A stretch of 5,065 nt of DNA from Thermoplasmata archaeon (GTDB lineage Archaea; Thermoplasmatota; E2; UBA202; DSCA01), in NCBI GenBank assembly GCA_008297795.1, contig VBQP01000059.1:1-5065 (forward strand). Direction: 5' to 3'. Positions 1 through 5,065 of the stretch are shown in pieces. Within the stretch, counting starts at the first letter, position 1. The number at the start of each line of letters is the position of its first letter. The notes under the pieces are model-generated. The model saw nothing but the letters and a program-made list of their open reading frames with translations, made no database searches and had not been told where the DNA came from. A program made the position numbers and the translations under genes.

Positions 1-2
1 TT

Positions 3-31
3 TCACCGCAAATTCTGGCAATTTTCGGTGA
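3..31. repeat. Imperfect inverted repeat (hairpin 1)
   Basis: The arms TCACCG (3-8) and CGGTGA (26-31) pair over 6 bp. After one mismatch (9/25), AAATT (10-14) pairs with AATTT (20-24), leaving a 5-base loop CTGGC. It lies in the gene-free left end of the window, beyond the truncated transferase gene. Its function is unknown. It could be part of a structured RNA, a transcription end, or the subterminal palindrome of a mobile element whose remainder is outside the window. Confidence 0.45.
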
Positions 32-85
32 TTTTATACGGCGATACGAGGATAAAAGCCTTAATCTGAGGTGGTAAAATAGCAT

Positions 86-121
86 AAAACTGCAAATGGC
101 AAATTATGCCATAGCAGTTTT
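86..121. repeat. Strong inverted repeat (hairpin 2) just past the truncated gene
   Basis: AAAACTGC (86-93) pairs with GCAGTTTT (114-121) over 8 bp. After a small 2x1 internal loop, ATGGCA (96-101) pairs with TGCCAT (107-112) over 6 bp around a 5-base loop. The hairpin begins one base past the stop codon (123-125) of the minus-strand gene, and the minus-strand 3' arm ends in TTTT, so it could act as a terminator or mRNA 3'-end stabiliser. Archaeal termination normally relies on oligo-T alone rather than a hairpin, so a mobile-element or repeat origin is an equal alternative. The rest of 1-122 shows no gene. Confidence 0.6.
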
Positions 122-149
122 GTTAGTGTGAAAAAGGCCAAATGGCAAA
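93..149 (+). repeat. Short direct repeat pair CAAATGGCAAA
   Basis: The 11-mer CAAATGGCAAA occurs at 93-103, in the left arm of hairpin 2, and again at 139-149, inside the aberrant tail of the truncated transferase ORF. Its core ATGGCA is also present inverted at 107-112. The clustering of three copies in about 50 bases straddles the end of the broken gene and suggests that the tail codons come from the repeat segment, not from the transferase. Confidence 0.5.
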
Positions 150-647
150 GTTAAGTTGCAATATCAGTTTGTGCTCTGCAATGTGCCCCAGAATCATTGC
201 CCTGCCGCCTATCATGGTGTTGTCTCCTATCTCGATAAGGCATGGATCAAGCCATTCCTCGCCTGAAAGAAAAACGTTTTTGCCTATCTTGCATCCTATG
301 AGGGAGAGATAGAATGATTTTATCGGCGGGATAACGAAGAGATTTATGAGTTTATATGTTGGATAGTACAGGGCGAAATATGCCGTGAATTTGAAAGCCA
401 TTTTGTCATCCAGTGTTTTCCTGTATGTGCCTTCCTTGTATTTGAGATTGAAGACGTTTATGAAAAATGCGGAGGAGAAAATAAGGGAGAAAATAAGTAG
501 AAGATATCCCAGCACAACAAAAAGTGAAAGCAGAAGCAGATGCATGATATTCCCGAAATCAATAAATCTGAAAAGTATGTAGGAAAGAAGGATGAGGGGG
601 AATGCCCCGACTGCATATGCAAGTATTGTTATAACCAGAAGAAGCAT
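123..647 (-). CDS. Truncated membrane-associated hexapeptide-repeat (LbH) acyltransferase-like protein
   Basis: The frame encodes 174 aa. Two long hydrophobic stretches (about residues 1-28 and 34-66) are followed by a polar linker (67-85), an amphipathic membrane-proximal stretch (86-116), and then hexapeptide-type text: IGCKIGKNVFLSG (117-129), DPCLIEIGDNTMIGG (135-149), and RAMILGHIAEH (149-159). This resembles the C-terminal transferase module of the Pls/PosA/MBT-type membrane proteins, in which a left-handed beta-helix would continue for several more coils and donate acyl groups from acyl-CoA. Here the family-like text ends at about residue 162 (base ~161), and 12 unrelated residues lead to TAA at 123-125. 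No frame in 1-160 of the minus strand continues the beta-helix. The start is also doubtful: ATG 645-647 lacks a well-spaced Shine-Dalgarno site, and the same frame is open upstream to 728 with no ATG, GTG or TTG. It is likely a pseudogene or fragment. It lies 86 bases behind the UPF0282 gene on the same strand. Confidence 0.6.
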   Translation of the reverse strand: MLLLVITILAYAVGAFPLILLSYILFRFIDFGNIMHLLLLSLFVVLGYLLLIFSLIFSSAFFINVFNLKYKEGTYRKTLDDKMAFKFTAYFALYYPTYKLINLFVIPPIKSFYLSLIGCKIGKNVFLSGEEWLDPCLIEIGDNTMIGGRAMILGHIAEHKLILQLNFAIWPFSH

Positions 648-733
648 TGCCCTGAATGCTCCAACAACTCCTCCTATTTTCCTTTCCTCTCCTGTGTATT
701 TTAGAATGGTAATTGAATGGTCAAATAATTATT

Positions 734-1573
734 TTATGATTTCCACAATTCCTTCCTCTTTGCTTCAAGCATGTTGTTCTTCCTGCCGTTGAACTCTGCA
801 AATGTTTTTATCCTTTCCCCGTACATCTCGTAAAGAATGGGCATTCTTTCCCTGTATTTCAAATCCCTGAGAAGATGGTGGTCAAGGATTAGTTCACATT
901 CGGTATTCTTCATTATGTCAAGAAGGTTGTTTTCAGCCTTTTTCAGATTATCCATTGAAAATTTCCAGCCCAGAAAATAAGAGGGGGGCCCATCCATTAT
1001 TACCACGTCGGGATTTTGCTTTATTATGTAATCTGAAGCGTTTTCATCAACAGGTCCCTGGACATCAGATGCAAAAAGAATCTTTTCGTCGCTCTCGACA
1101 CTCACCATTATGACATACCCGAGCTTCGTTCCTCTGGGTCCATGAGGAAACGGCGGTGAAAACTTTATTTTTGTTTTGCCTTCCTCATGCTCCGTATCAT
1201 CGCAGTAAACAATATCGCTTTTATTTCCAAATTTCTCGGCAAATACTTCTCCCCTCTCCCTCTGACTTTTGTTTATATTCCTGTCTATTCTCTTTGCAAA
1301 GACCCTCTTTCCAGCATAAAACTCGGCATTCGGGGAGTAGTGGTCGTAGTGGTAATGCGTTATAACAAAAAAATCGCACGTTGATGAAATACTTTCTATC
1401 TCCTTCCATGTTTTTTCAAGTGCCTCCACTTCTTTTGGATGGGGGGGCAGCCCATAACGTGAGGGACCGAGTGCAGCAGATGCATCGATGAAAATGCGAG
1501 CATCACCTGTCTCAACAACGGTTGCCATGGAGCGTACGCCCATAGAATCAGACGAAACAAGTTTTACATTCAT
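734..1573 (-). CDS. UPF0282 family metallo-beta-lactamase-fold protein
   Basis: The protein is 279 aa, cytosolic, with no signal peptide or membrane segment. It opens with MNVKLVSSDSMGVRSMATVV, the characteristic UPF0282 N-terminus, and carries the metal-binding motif HYHYDH (residues 73-78). Other likely ligands are His144 in FPHG, Asp170 in FASDVQGP (167-174), and the D-H-H of ILDHHLLRD (229-237); GPPSYF (195-200) is also family-like. By family it should be a metal-dependent hydrolase of the metallo-beta-lactamase fold, but the substrate of UPF0282 proteins is not known to me. I place the start at ATG 1571-1573, not at ATG 1603, because the family begins at MNV and because this ATG overlaps the upstream stop as ATGA. 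A weak GGAAAA precedes it. It is therefore co-transcribed with, and probably translationally coupled to, the caspase-like lipoprotein gene. Confidence 0.88.
   Translation of the reverse strand: MNVKLVSSDSMGVRSMATVVETGDARIFIDASAALGPSRYGLPPHPKEVEALEKTWKEIESISSTCDFFVITHYHYDHYSPNAEFYAGKRVFAKRIDRNINKSQRERGEVFAEKFGNKSDIVYCDDTEHEEGKTKIKFSPPFPHGPRGTKLGYVIMVSVESDEKILFASDVQGPVDENASDYIIKQNPDVVIMDGPPSYFLGWKFSMDNLKKAENNLLDIMKNTECELILDHHLLRDLKYRERMPILYEMYGERIKTFAEFNGRKNNMLEAKRKELWKS
1570..1573 (-). promoter_or_regulatory. ATGA stop/start overlap (translational coupling)
   Basis: On the minus strand the TGA stop of the protease gene (1570-1572) shares bases with the ATG start of the UPF0282 gene (1571-1573). 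Such an overlap normally means one mRNA and reinitiation by the same ribosome, and it decides the UPF0282 start over the in-frame ATG at 1603. Confidence 0.8.
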
Positions 1574-2847
1574 TTTTCCAGATATAAATCGCCAATATAG
1601 CAATCGTTCAATTCAGGGAAACTATGGCGGGCATAACAATGGAGAACAGCCCAGAATCCAGCCTCTTCGGCAGATATTTTTCCATCATCGTTGCTGTCTG
1701 CTGTATTCCCCATCCTGTCCTCTATGCCTTCGAGGGCTGCCACCATGAAAATTGTCAGAAGACCGCCGTTGTCAGTTGCCTTAGCTCTTGTTATTGTTGT
1801 CGAGGAAGTTATAAGAACCCGTCCTTCTTCTTCCATTTTATTTCCGGAGCCAAAGTGTGCAAAGACGCTTTCGAGGTCATCCGGTCCGCCAAATTCGCCC
1901 GAGAAGCAGGTATCGACAACAGATAATATGTTCACGGAATTCGAATCTGCAAAGAAATCTGCGACGTCTCCATCATACAAATTCCCGTCCCACAGTTCTA
2001 TCTTCCCGTCTATTATTTCCCTGTCATCATCACCATTTAGTTCAAGCCCCCCATGCCCTGAAGCCCAGAAAACTATCTTTGAGCCGGCATCTGTATGCTG
2101 CGATACCCATTTCATTGCATTGAGCACATTGTCCCTTGTTGCGCACCCATTTGAGAGATATATTATATTCTGACGCGGGAAGCCGTAACGGCGGGAGAGC
2201 ATATCAAAAACCATTGCGCCGTCCTTCCATGATGCGACCTCATCTCCCGGCGGGTCAACGGTGATTATGAATCCCCACCTGCTGTCGTTCTGATTCACAT
2301 AGTCTATCGAAAAATTTCTTTCTATTCTGCCATATATTGTTCCATTGATGTCCTTCAGGTAAAATTCAGCAGTATGGTTTCCGTAACTTGAAAATCTGTA
2401 GGGCCATTTGAAGGTATGAACTTCTTCTGGAGAAATTTCAGCCTCATTGCCCAGCAGGGGAGGAAGCCCTACCTGGAGCGATTCTTCATAGGAGGTCGGA
2501 AGATATTCGTGGTCTGTGTCAAAAGGGGAAAGGAGTTTGCCATCCACTTTGCAATATGCTTTGCCGTCGAACGCATTCATATTTCTGGTGTAAACACCAT
2601 AGCAAAGGAAAATCTGGTCGCCTATACCTGCCTTTTCCTTACCTTCGCCAACCTTTGAGTAATGTATGCCGACTTCCGGAATACCGCCTGAGCCAATGTC
2701 AGATATGTTGACCTCTGGTTCATATATTTCAGCCCAGAAAGTTCTTGCAATGAGTTGCTCCGAGCCACTGCTTTTTTCCAGGCAGCCTGACAGAGGGTTT
2801 ATCAGAAGAATGAGTACCGCTGCCATCACTGGCAGGAAATTTTTCAT
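1570..2847 (-). CDS. Lipoprotein with caspase/legumain-like (clan CD) cysteine protease domain and EF-hand
   Basis: The protein is 425 aa. Residues 1-22 form a lipoprotein signal: Lys2, a hydrophobic core (4-18), and lipobox LSGC with Cys22 as the predicted lipidated residue, so the mature protein should be anchored outside the membrane. Residues about 40-185 look beta-rich and Ig-like (GDQIFLCYGVY, HTFKWPYRFSSYGNHTAEF) with Cys82 and Cys99. From about 190 to 425 lies a clan CD peptidase fold: the first strand WGFIITVD (191-198), the helix WKDGAMVFDML (207-217), the His motif FWASGHGG with His265 (260-267), and the Cys motif VVDTCFSGEF with Cys314 (310-319). These are the expected His/Cys dyad of caspase, C13 or C14-like enzymes. 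An acidic loop NGDDDREIIDG (271-281) and a canonical 12-residue EF-hand loop DSNDDGKISAEE (384-395) suggest calcium binding. C13 versus orthocaspase assignment cannot be settled by eye, and the cleavage specificity is unknown. It is first in the operon with the UPF0282 gene. No Shine-Dalgarno site precedes ATG 2845-2847; a TATA-like box suggests a leaderless mRNA. Confidence 0.88.
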   Translation of the reverse strand: MKNFLPVMAAVLILLINPLSGCLEKSSGSEQLIARTFWAEIYEPEVNISDIGSGGIPEVGIHYSKVGEGKEKAGIGDQIFLCYGVYTRNMNAFDGKAYCKVDGKLLSPFDTDHEYLPTSYEESLQVGLPPLLGNEAEISPEEVHTFKWPYRFSSYGNHTAEFYLKDINGTIYGRIERNFSIDYVNQNDSRWGFIITVDPPGDEVASWKDGAMVFDMLSRRYGFPRQNIIYLSNGCATRDNVLNAMKWVSQHTDAGSKIVFWASGHGGLELNGDDDREIIDGKIELWDGNLYDGDVADFFADSNSVNILSVVDTCFSGEFGGPDDLESVFAHFGSGNKMEEEGRVLITSSTTITRAKATDNGGLLTIFMVAALEGIEDRMGNTADSNDDGKISAEEAGFWAVLHCYARHSFPELNDCYIGDLYLEK

Positions 2848-2870
2848 TGCCCAATAAGCAAAGATTGACT

Positions 2871-2880
2871 AATAAATTTA
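2871..2880 (-). promoter_or_regulatory. TATA-like promoter of the protease operon (leaderless)
   Basis: On the minus strand the AT-only block TAAATTTATT lies 24-33 bases upstream of the A of the protease ATG. This is the archaeal TATA-box distance if transcription starts at the ATG itself. The stretch before the ATG (GCTTATTGGGCA) has no Shine-Dalgarno site, which agrees with a leaderless transcript. Confidence 0.6.
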
Positions 2881-2906
2881 ACGGAAAGCGGGCAAAATTC
2901 CACAAT

Positions 2907-2917
2907 GTTTATATTTC
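2907..2917 (+). promoter_or_regulatory. TATA-like promoter of the histidine kinase gene
   Basis: GTTTATATTTC has its TATA core (2908-2915) 28-35 bases before ATG 2943. With the usual archaeal spacing, transcription would start within a few bases of the ATG. The sequence just before the ATG (CTATTTGGTATATAC) carries no Shine-Dalgarno site, so the mRNA is probably leaderless or nearly so. It sits back to back with the protease promoter within a 95-base spacer. Confidence 0.6.
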
Positions 2918-2942
2918 AGCAGAAAGTCTATTTGGTATATAC

Positions 2943-4580
2943 ATGAATTGCCAGTTATTAGCATATCTGTTGCCCATTCTGATGGCAGGATCAATAGCCC
3001 TTGCTCTCATGATATACACTGCAACCCGCAGACACAAATCCGAATTGATGAAAACCTTTGTTTTCATAATGGCATCTCTTTCGATATGGTCTTTTGGTTA
3101 CGTTCTCGAATTATGGTCAAATGACATTTCCATTTCAATTCTGCTTGCAAAAATAGAGTACATAGGAATTATGACACTGCCTGTCGGATGGCTGGCATTC
3201 GCCTTTCAGTACAGCGGGATAAAAAAGGCTGTGACCAGGCGCAATATGGCAATTCTGTCAGCAGTGCCTTTCATAAATTTGATAATATGCTGGACAAATT
3301 ACCACCATCTGTTTTACAAAAGCGTCGAGATGGGAACAGGAGTGATATCGCCTTTGGTGCCTGTTTACGGTCCTGCGTTCTGGATAAACATTCTTTACTC
3401 ATATTCTCTCATATTTGCAGGGATATATCTGTTTTTGAAAAAAGCGATAGAACTCGGCAGGAAATATACAAAGCAGGGCATTATTCTTGCTGCAGGAGTG
3501 ATGATTCCCATAATTGGAAATGTAATATATCTCTCCGGAGTCAGCCCTCTTCCGCCAGGATATGATATTACCCCTCTGCTTTTTGTTTTCACAGGTATCA
3601 TCCTGTTATGGCTGATTTTCTTCTTCGGTTTTCTTGACATAATCCCCATAGCATACCGTACCATATTTGAAAACATAAGCGATGCTGTGATAGTCACAGA
3701 CGACAGCGGGAAAATCGTGACCTTCAACGACGCAGGTAGAAGATTCATCTCCCCCAGGAAGAGAGGGGCAAGCATGGAGGGAATACTGCCGCCTGAAATT
3801 CTTGAAAGGGAAAAATTCAGCGGGAAAGCAGAGGTCAGGAGAAGGGGGAAATATTATGACGTTCTCGTGTCCCCCATATATGATGGTAGCAATAATTTTG
3901 TGGGAAAGGCTGTGATTCTCAGGGATATAACGGAACGCAAAAAATCAGAGGAGCAGATAAATCAACTGAATGAAACTCTCCGCATCATAAATAAGATAAT
4001 GCGCCATGATATATTGAATGATTTGCAGATTGCGAGAAGCTCCCTTGAACTTTATCTTGAGGAAAAAGATAGAAAATTTCTGGATACGGTGTTCAGCCGC
4101 ATGGACAAAAGCATAAAACTCATAGAAAAAATGCGCCAACTGGAGATGCTTCTCTCATCCGGAAAAGAGTTGAGAGAGTATGACATGAAAGAGGTGATAA
4201 ACAGTGTAATGGAAAATTATGAGCTGGAATTCAAAATAAAGGGCAACTGCACCATTAAAGCAGATGAGGCAATACATTCTGTAATTGACAATATTGTCAG
4301 AAATGCAGTTGTTCACAGCGGTACCGACAGAATGGACATAGAAATGAAGAGCAGTGAAGATGAATGCGAGATAAGGATTGCCGATTATGGAAAGGGCATA
4401 CCTGACGAGATAAAGGAAAAAATATTCGATGAGCGTTTCAAGCACGGGGATATGGGAGGAAGCGGACTGGGACTTTACATAGTCCGAAAAACAATAGAAA
4501 GGTACGGAGGAAGCATTCATGTCGAAAATAATGAGCCAAATGGAACCGTCTTTGTTATAAAATTGAGGAATAAATTATAA
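2943..4580 (+). CDS. 7TM-sensor PAS histidine kinase
   Basis: The protein is 545 aa. Residues 1-232 hold about seven hydrophobic helices and match the histidine-kinase N-terminal 7TM sensor family, including SIWSFGYVLELW (47-58), KIEYIGIM (70-77), WLAFAFQYSG (83-92), and WTNYHHLFY (117-125). A PAS domain follows (about 237-335: FENISDAVIVTDDSGKIVTFN, ending in DITERKKSEEQ), then a short coiled linker and an H-box IMRHDILNDLQIARSSLEL with phosphoacceptor His355. The HATPase_c part has an N-box DNIVRNAVVH (449-458), a G1 motif DYGKGIP (481-487), an F-box with Phe495, and a G2 motif GGSGLGLYIV (505-514). All catalytic motifs are intact, so it should be an active ATP-dependent kinase in the membrane. 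No receiver domain is fused and no response regulator is next to it. I chose ATG 2943 over an upstream in-frame TTG at 2847, because the extra 32 residues are not family-like and would cover the promoter. It is transcribed divergently from the protease operon. The ligand is unknown. Confidence 0.92.
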   Translation: MNCQLLAYLLPILMAGSIALALMIYTATRRHKSELMKTFVFIMASLSIWSFGYVLELWSNDISISILLAKIEYIGIMTLPVGWLAFAFQYSGIKKAVTRRNMAILSAVPFINLIICWTNYHHLFYKSVEMGTGVISPLVPVYGPAFWINILYSYSLIFAGIYLFLKKAIELGRKYTKQGIILAAGVMIPIIGNVIYLSGVSPLPPGYDITPLLFVFTGIILLWLIFFFGFLDIIPIAYRTIFENISDAVIVTDDSGKIVTFNDAGRRFISPRKRGASMEGILPPEILEREKFSGKAEVRRRGKYYDVLVSPIYDGSNNFVGKAVILRDITERKKSEEQINQLNETLRIINKIMRHDILNDLQIARSSLELYLEEKDRKFLDTVFSRMDKSIKLIEKMRQLEMLLSSGKELREYDMKEVINSVMENYELEFKIKGNCTIKADEAIHSVIDNIVRNAVVHSGTDRMDIEMKSSEDECEIRIADYGKGIPDEIKEKIFDERFKHGDMGGSGLGLYIVRKTIERYGGSIHVENNEPNGTVFVIKLRNKL

Positions 4581-4622
4581 GGGGGTGTATGTCAAAAATT
4601 CATAAATAAAATTTGCCGATAG

Positions 4623-4628
4623 TTTTTT
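4623..4628 (+). terminator. Oligo-T transcription end behind the kinase gene
   Basis: Six consecutive T residues lie 43 bases after the kinase stop codon (4578-4580), with no hairpin. Oligo-T tracts are the usual archaeal termination signal. The tract directly adjoins the TATA-like block of the next gene, so termination and new initiation are packed within about 20 bases. Confidence 0.45.
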
Positions 4629-4632
4629 ATAT

Positions 4633-4653
4633 GTATATAAAATTATATTTATA
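4633..4653 (+). promoter_or_regulatory. TATA-like promoter region of the PAS-protein gene
   Basis: An AT-only run contains GTATATAAAA (4633-4642) and TTATATTTATAA (4643-4654). The first would start transcription near 4660, giving a leader of roughly 10-15 bases that includes the GGTGA ribosome site. The second would put the start near the GTG itself. I favour the first, because a ribosome site is present. Confidence 0.5.
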
Positions 4654-4662
4654 ATAACCAAT

Positions 4663-4667
4663 GGTGA
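4663..4667 (+). promoter_or_regulatory. GGTGA ribosome binding site that decides a GTG start
   Basis: GGTGA matches the core of the archaeal Shine-Dalgarno sequence GGAGGTGAT and lies 7 bases before GTG 4675-4677. The ATG at 4661 overlaps the site but reaches a TAG after three codons, so it is not the start. This is the only gene in the window with a well-placed ribosome site. Confidence 0.6.
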
Positions 4668-4674
4668 GGTAGAA

Positions 4675-5065
4675 GTGAGGGGAGAAGAGGAAAAAAAGGA
4701 AAAGATGCTTTCCGCCATAATTGAGAATGCGAGAGAGGCAGTTGTTAGTGTTGATGCAGATGGAAAAATAATTTATGCAAATAAGGCGACGGAAGAATTA
4801 TTCGGATGGAAAATTGAGGAGTTGGTGGGAAAGCCCATGAGCATACTGGCAGTTGATGCAGAAGAGCAGAAGAAACAGTTCATGGAAGCGTTGAAAAAGG
4901 GAGGGACAAGATTTGAAACCGTGAGAAAGGCAAGGGATGGAAGTATAATACCTGTTATGATGACGGTCGTGCCGTTCAAAGATGAAAATGGCAACCTGAT
5001 TTTTTCGTCGGGAATAATGGTTGATATACGTGAGCAGAAGAAATATGAATCGAAGATAGAGCATT
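4675..5065 (+). CDS. PAS-domain signalling protein, 3' end outside the window
   Basis: The frame is open from GTG 4675 to the window edge, giving 130 residues without a stop. A charged N-terminus (MRGEEEKKEK) leads into a complete PAS domain with its PAC tail (about residues 11-121): IIENAREAVVSVDADGKI, YANKATEELFGW, VGKPMSIL, the region RKARDGSIIPVMMTV, and the closing GIMVDIREQKKYESKIEH. The tail looks like the start of a helical linker to a further PAS or a histidine kinase module, which would lie to the right. No membrane segment is seen so far, so it appears to be a cytosolic sensor. Which output domain it carries cannot be seen. It follows the 7TM kinase on the same strand with 94 bases between, with its own promoter and ribosome site. 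An internal ATG at residue 11 (4705) is a less likely start. Confidence 0.85.
   Translation, partial: MRGEEEKKEKMLSAIIENAREAVVSVDADGKIIYANKATEELFGWKIEELVGKPMSILAVDAEEQKKQFMEALKKGGTRFETVRKARDGSIIPVMMTVVPFKDENGNLIFSSGIMVDIREQKKYESKIEH

Noticed and set aside
1..122. Continuation of the transferase in another frame (simple frameshift)
   Set aside because: I translated the minus strand of 1-160 in all three frames and saw no hexapeptide text, so a single indel does not explain the truncation.
1..161. CRISPR array or repeat-spacer unit
   Set aside because: There are only two copies of an 11-mer with irregular context, and no repeat of 20 bases or more with regular spacing.
384..395. Dockerin domain, using window-independent residue numbers 384-395 of the protease
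   Set aside because: Only one EF-hand-like loop is present and no second repeat follows, so a dockerin is not supported. The residues correspond to about bases 1663-1698.
1574..1603. Upstream ATG (1603) for the UPF0282 gene
   Set aside because: It would add ten residues not seen at the family's N-terminus and lengthen the overlap with the protease gene. The ATGA overlap start fits better.
1691..2173. 160-residue plus-strand reading frame opposite the protease gene
   Set aside because: It is antisense to a gene with clear catalytic motifs, has low-complexity Ser/Pro-rich text, and has no domain or ribosome site. It is a shadow frame, as are the other frames antisense to the kinase, protease and UPF0282 genes.
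2847..2895. Inverted repeat TTGCCC (2847-2852) / GGGCAA (2890-2895) flanking the protease promoter as an operator
   Set aside because: The arms are only 6 bp and 37 bases apart, and one arm lies in the start codon region. This is well within chance for an AT-rich spacer.
2847..2942. N-terminal extension of the histidine kinase from a TTG start at 2847
   Set aside because: The 32 extra residues are polar and unlike the 7TM family start, no ribosome site precedes the TTG, and the extension would cover both TATA-like boxes. ATG 2943 has a TATA box at the right distance.

Overview
The window looks archaeal, most likely a euryarchaeote; Thermoplasmatota or a methanogen-related lineage is my guess, not something the sequence proves. 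The support is: AT-rich TATA-like boxes 24-35 bases before start codons that lack a Shine-Dalgarno site (leaderless transcription), a GGTGA-type ribosome site before a GTG start, a UPF0282 metallo-beta-lactamase-fold protein (a family I know from archaea), and a histidine kinase with the archaeal-style 'RHDILNDL' H-box and a 7TM sensor.

Layout: bases 1-122 hold no gene but contain two hairpins. Bases 123-647 (minus) encode a two-helix membrane protein that enters a left-handed beta-helix (hexapeptide) transferase domain and stops abruptly after two or three coils, so it is probably a broken gene. Bases 734-1573 (minus) encode the UPF0282 protein. Bases 1570-2847 (minus) encode a lipoprotein with a clan CD (caspase/legumain-like) protease domain and an EF-hand loop. 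These last two genes overlap by 4 bases (ATGA) and form one transcription unit, possibly reading on into the truncated gene. A 95-base divergent promoter region (2848-2942) separates them from a plus-strand 7TM-PAS-histidine kinase (2943-4580). After an oligo-T tract and a second promoter, a further PAS-domain protein starts at 4675 and runs off the right edge.

How they may work together: the kinase has a membrane-embedded sensor and is divergently transcribed from an exported, lipid-anchored putative cysteine protease, with the second sensor gene behind it. A link between the sensor and the protease is a reasonable hypothesis from the shared promoter region, but nothing in the sequence proves it. 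No response regulator is visible. The most unusual item is the archaeal extracytoplasmic caspase-like lipoprotein translationally coupled to a UPF0282 protein. The second is the truncated transferase whose lost 3' end is replaced by a hairpin-rich, repeat-bearing segment.
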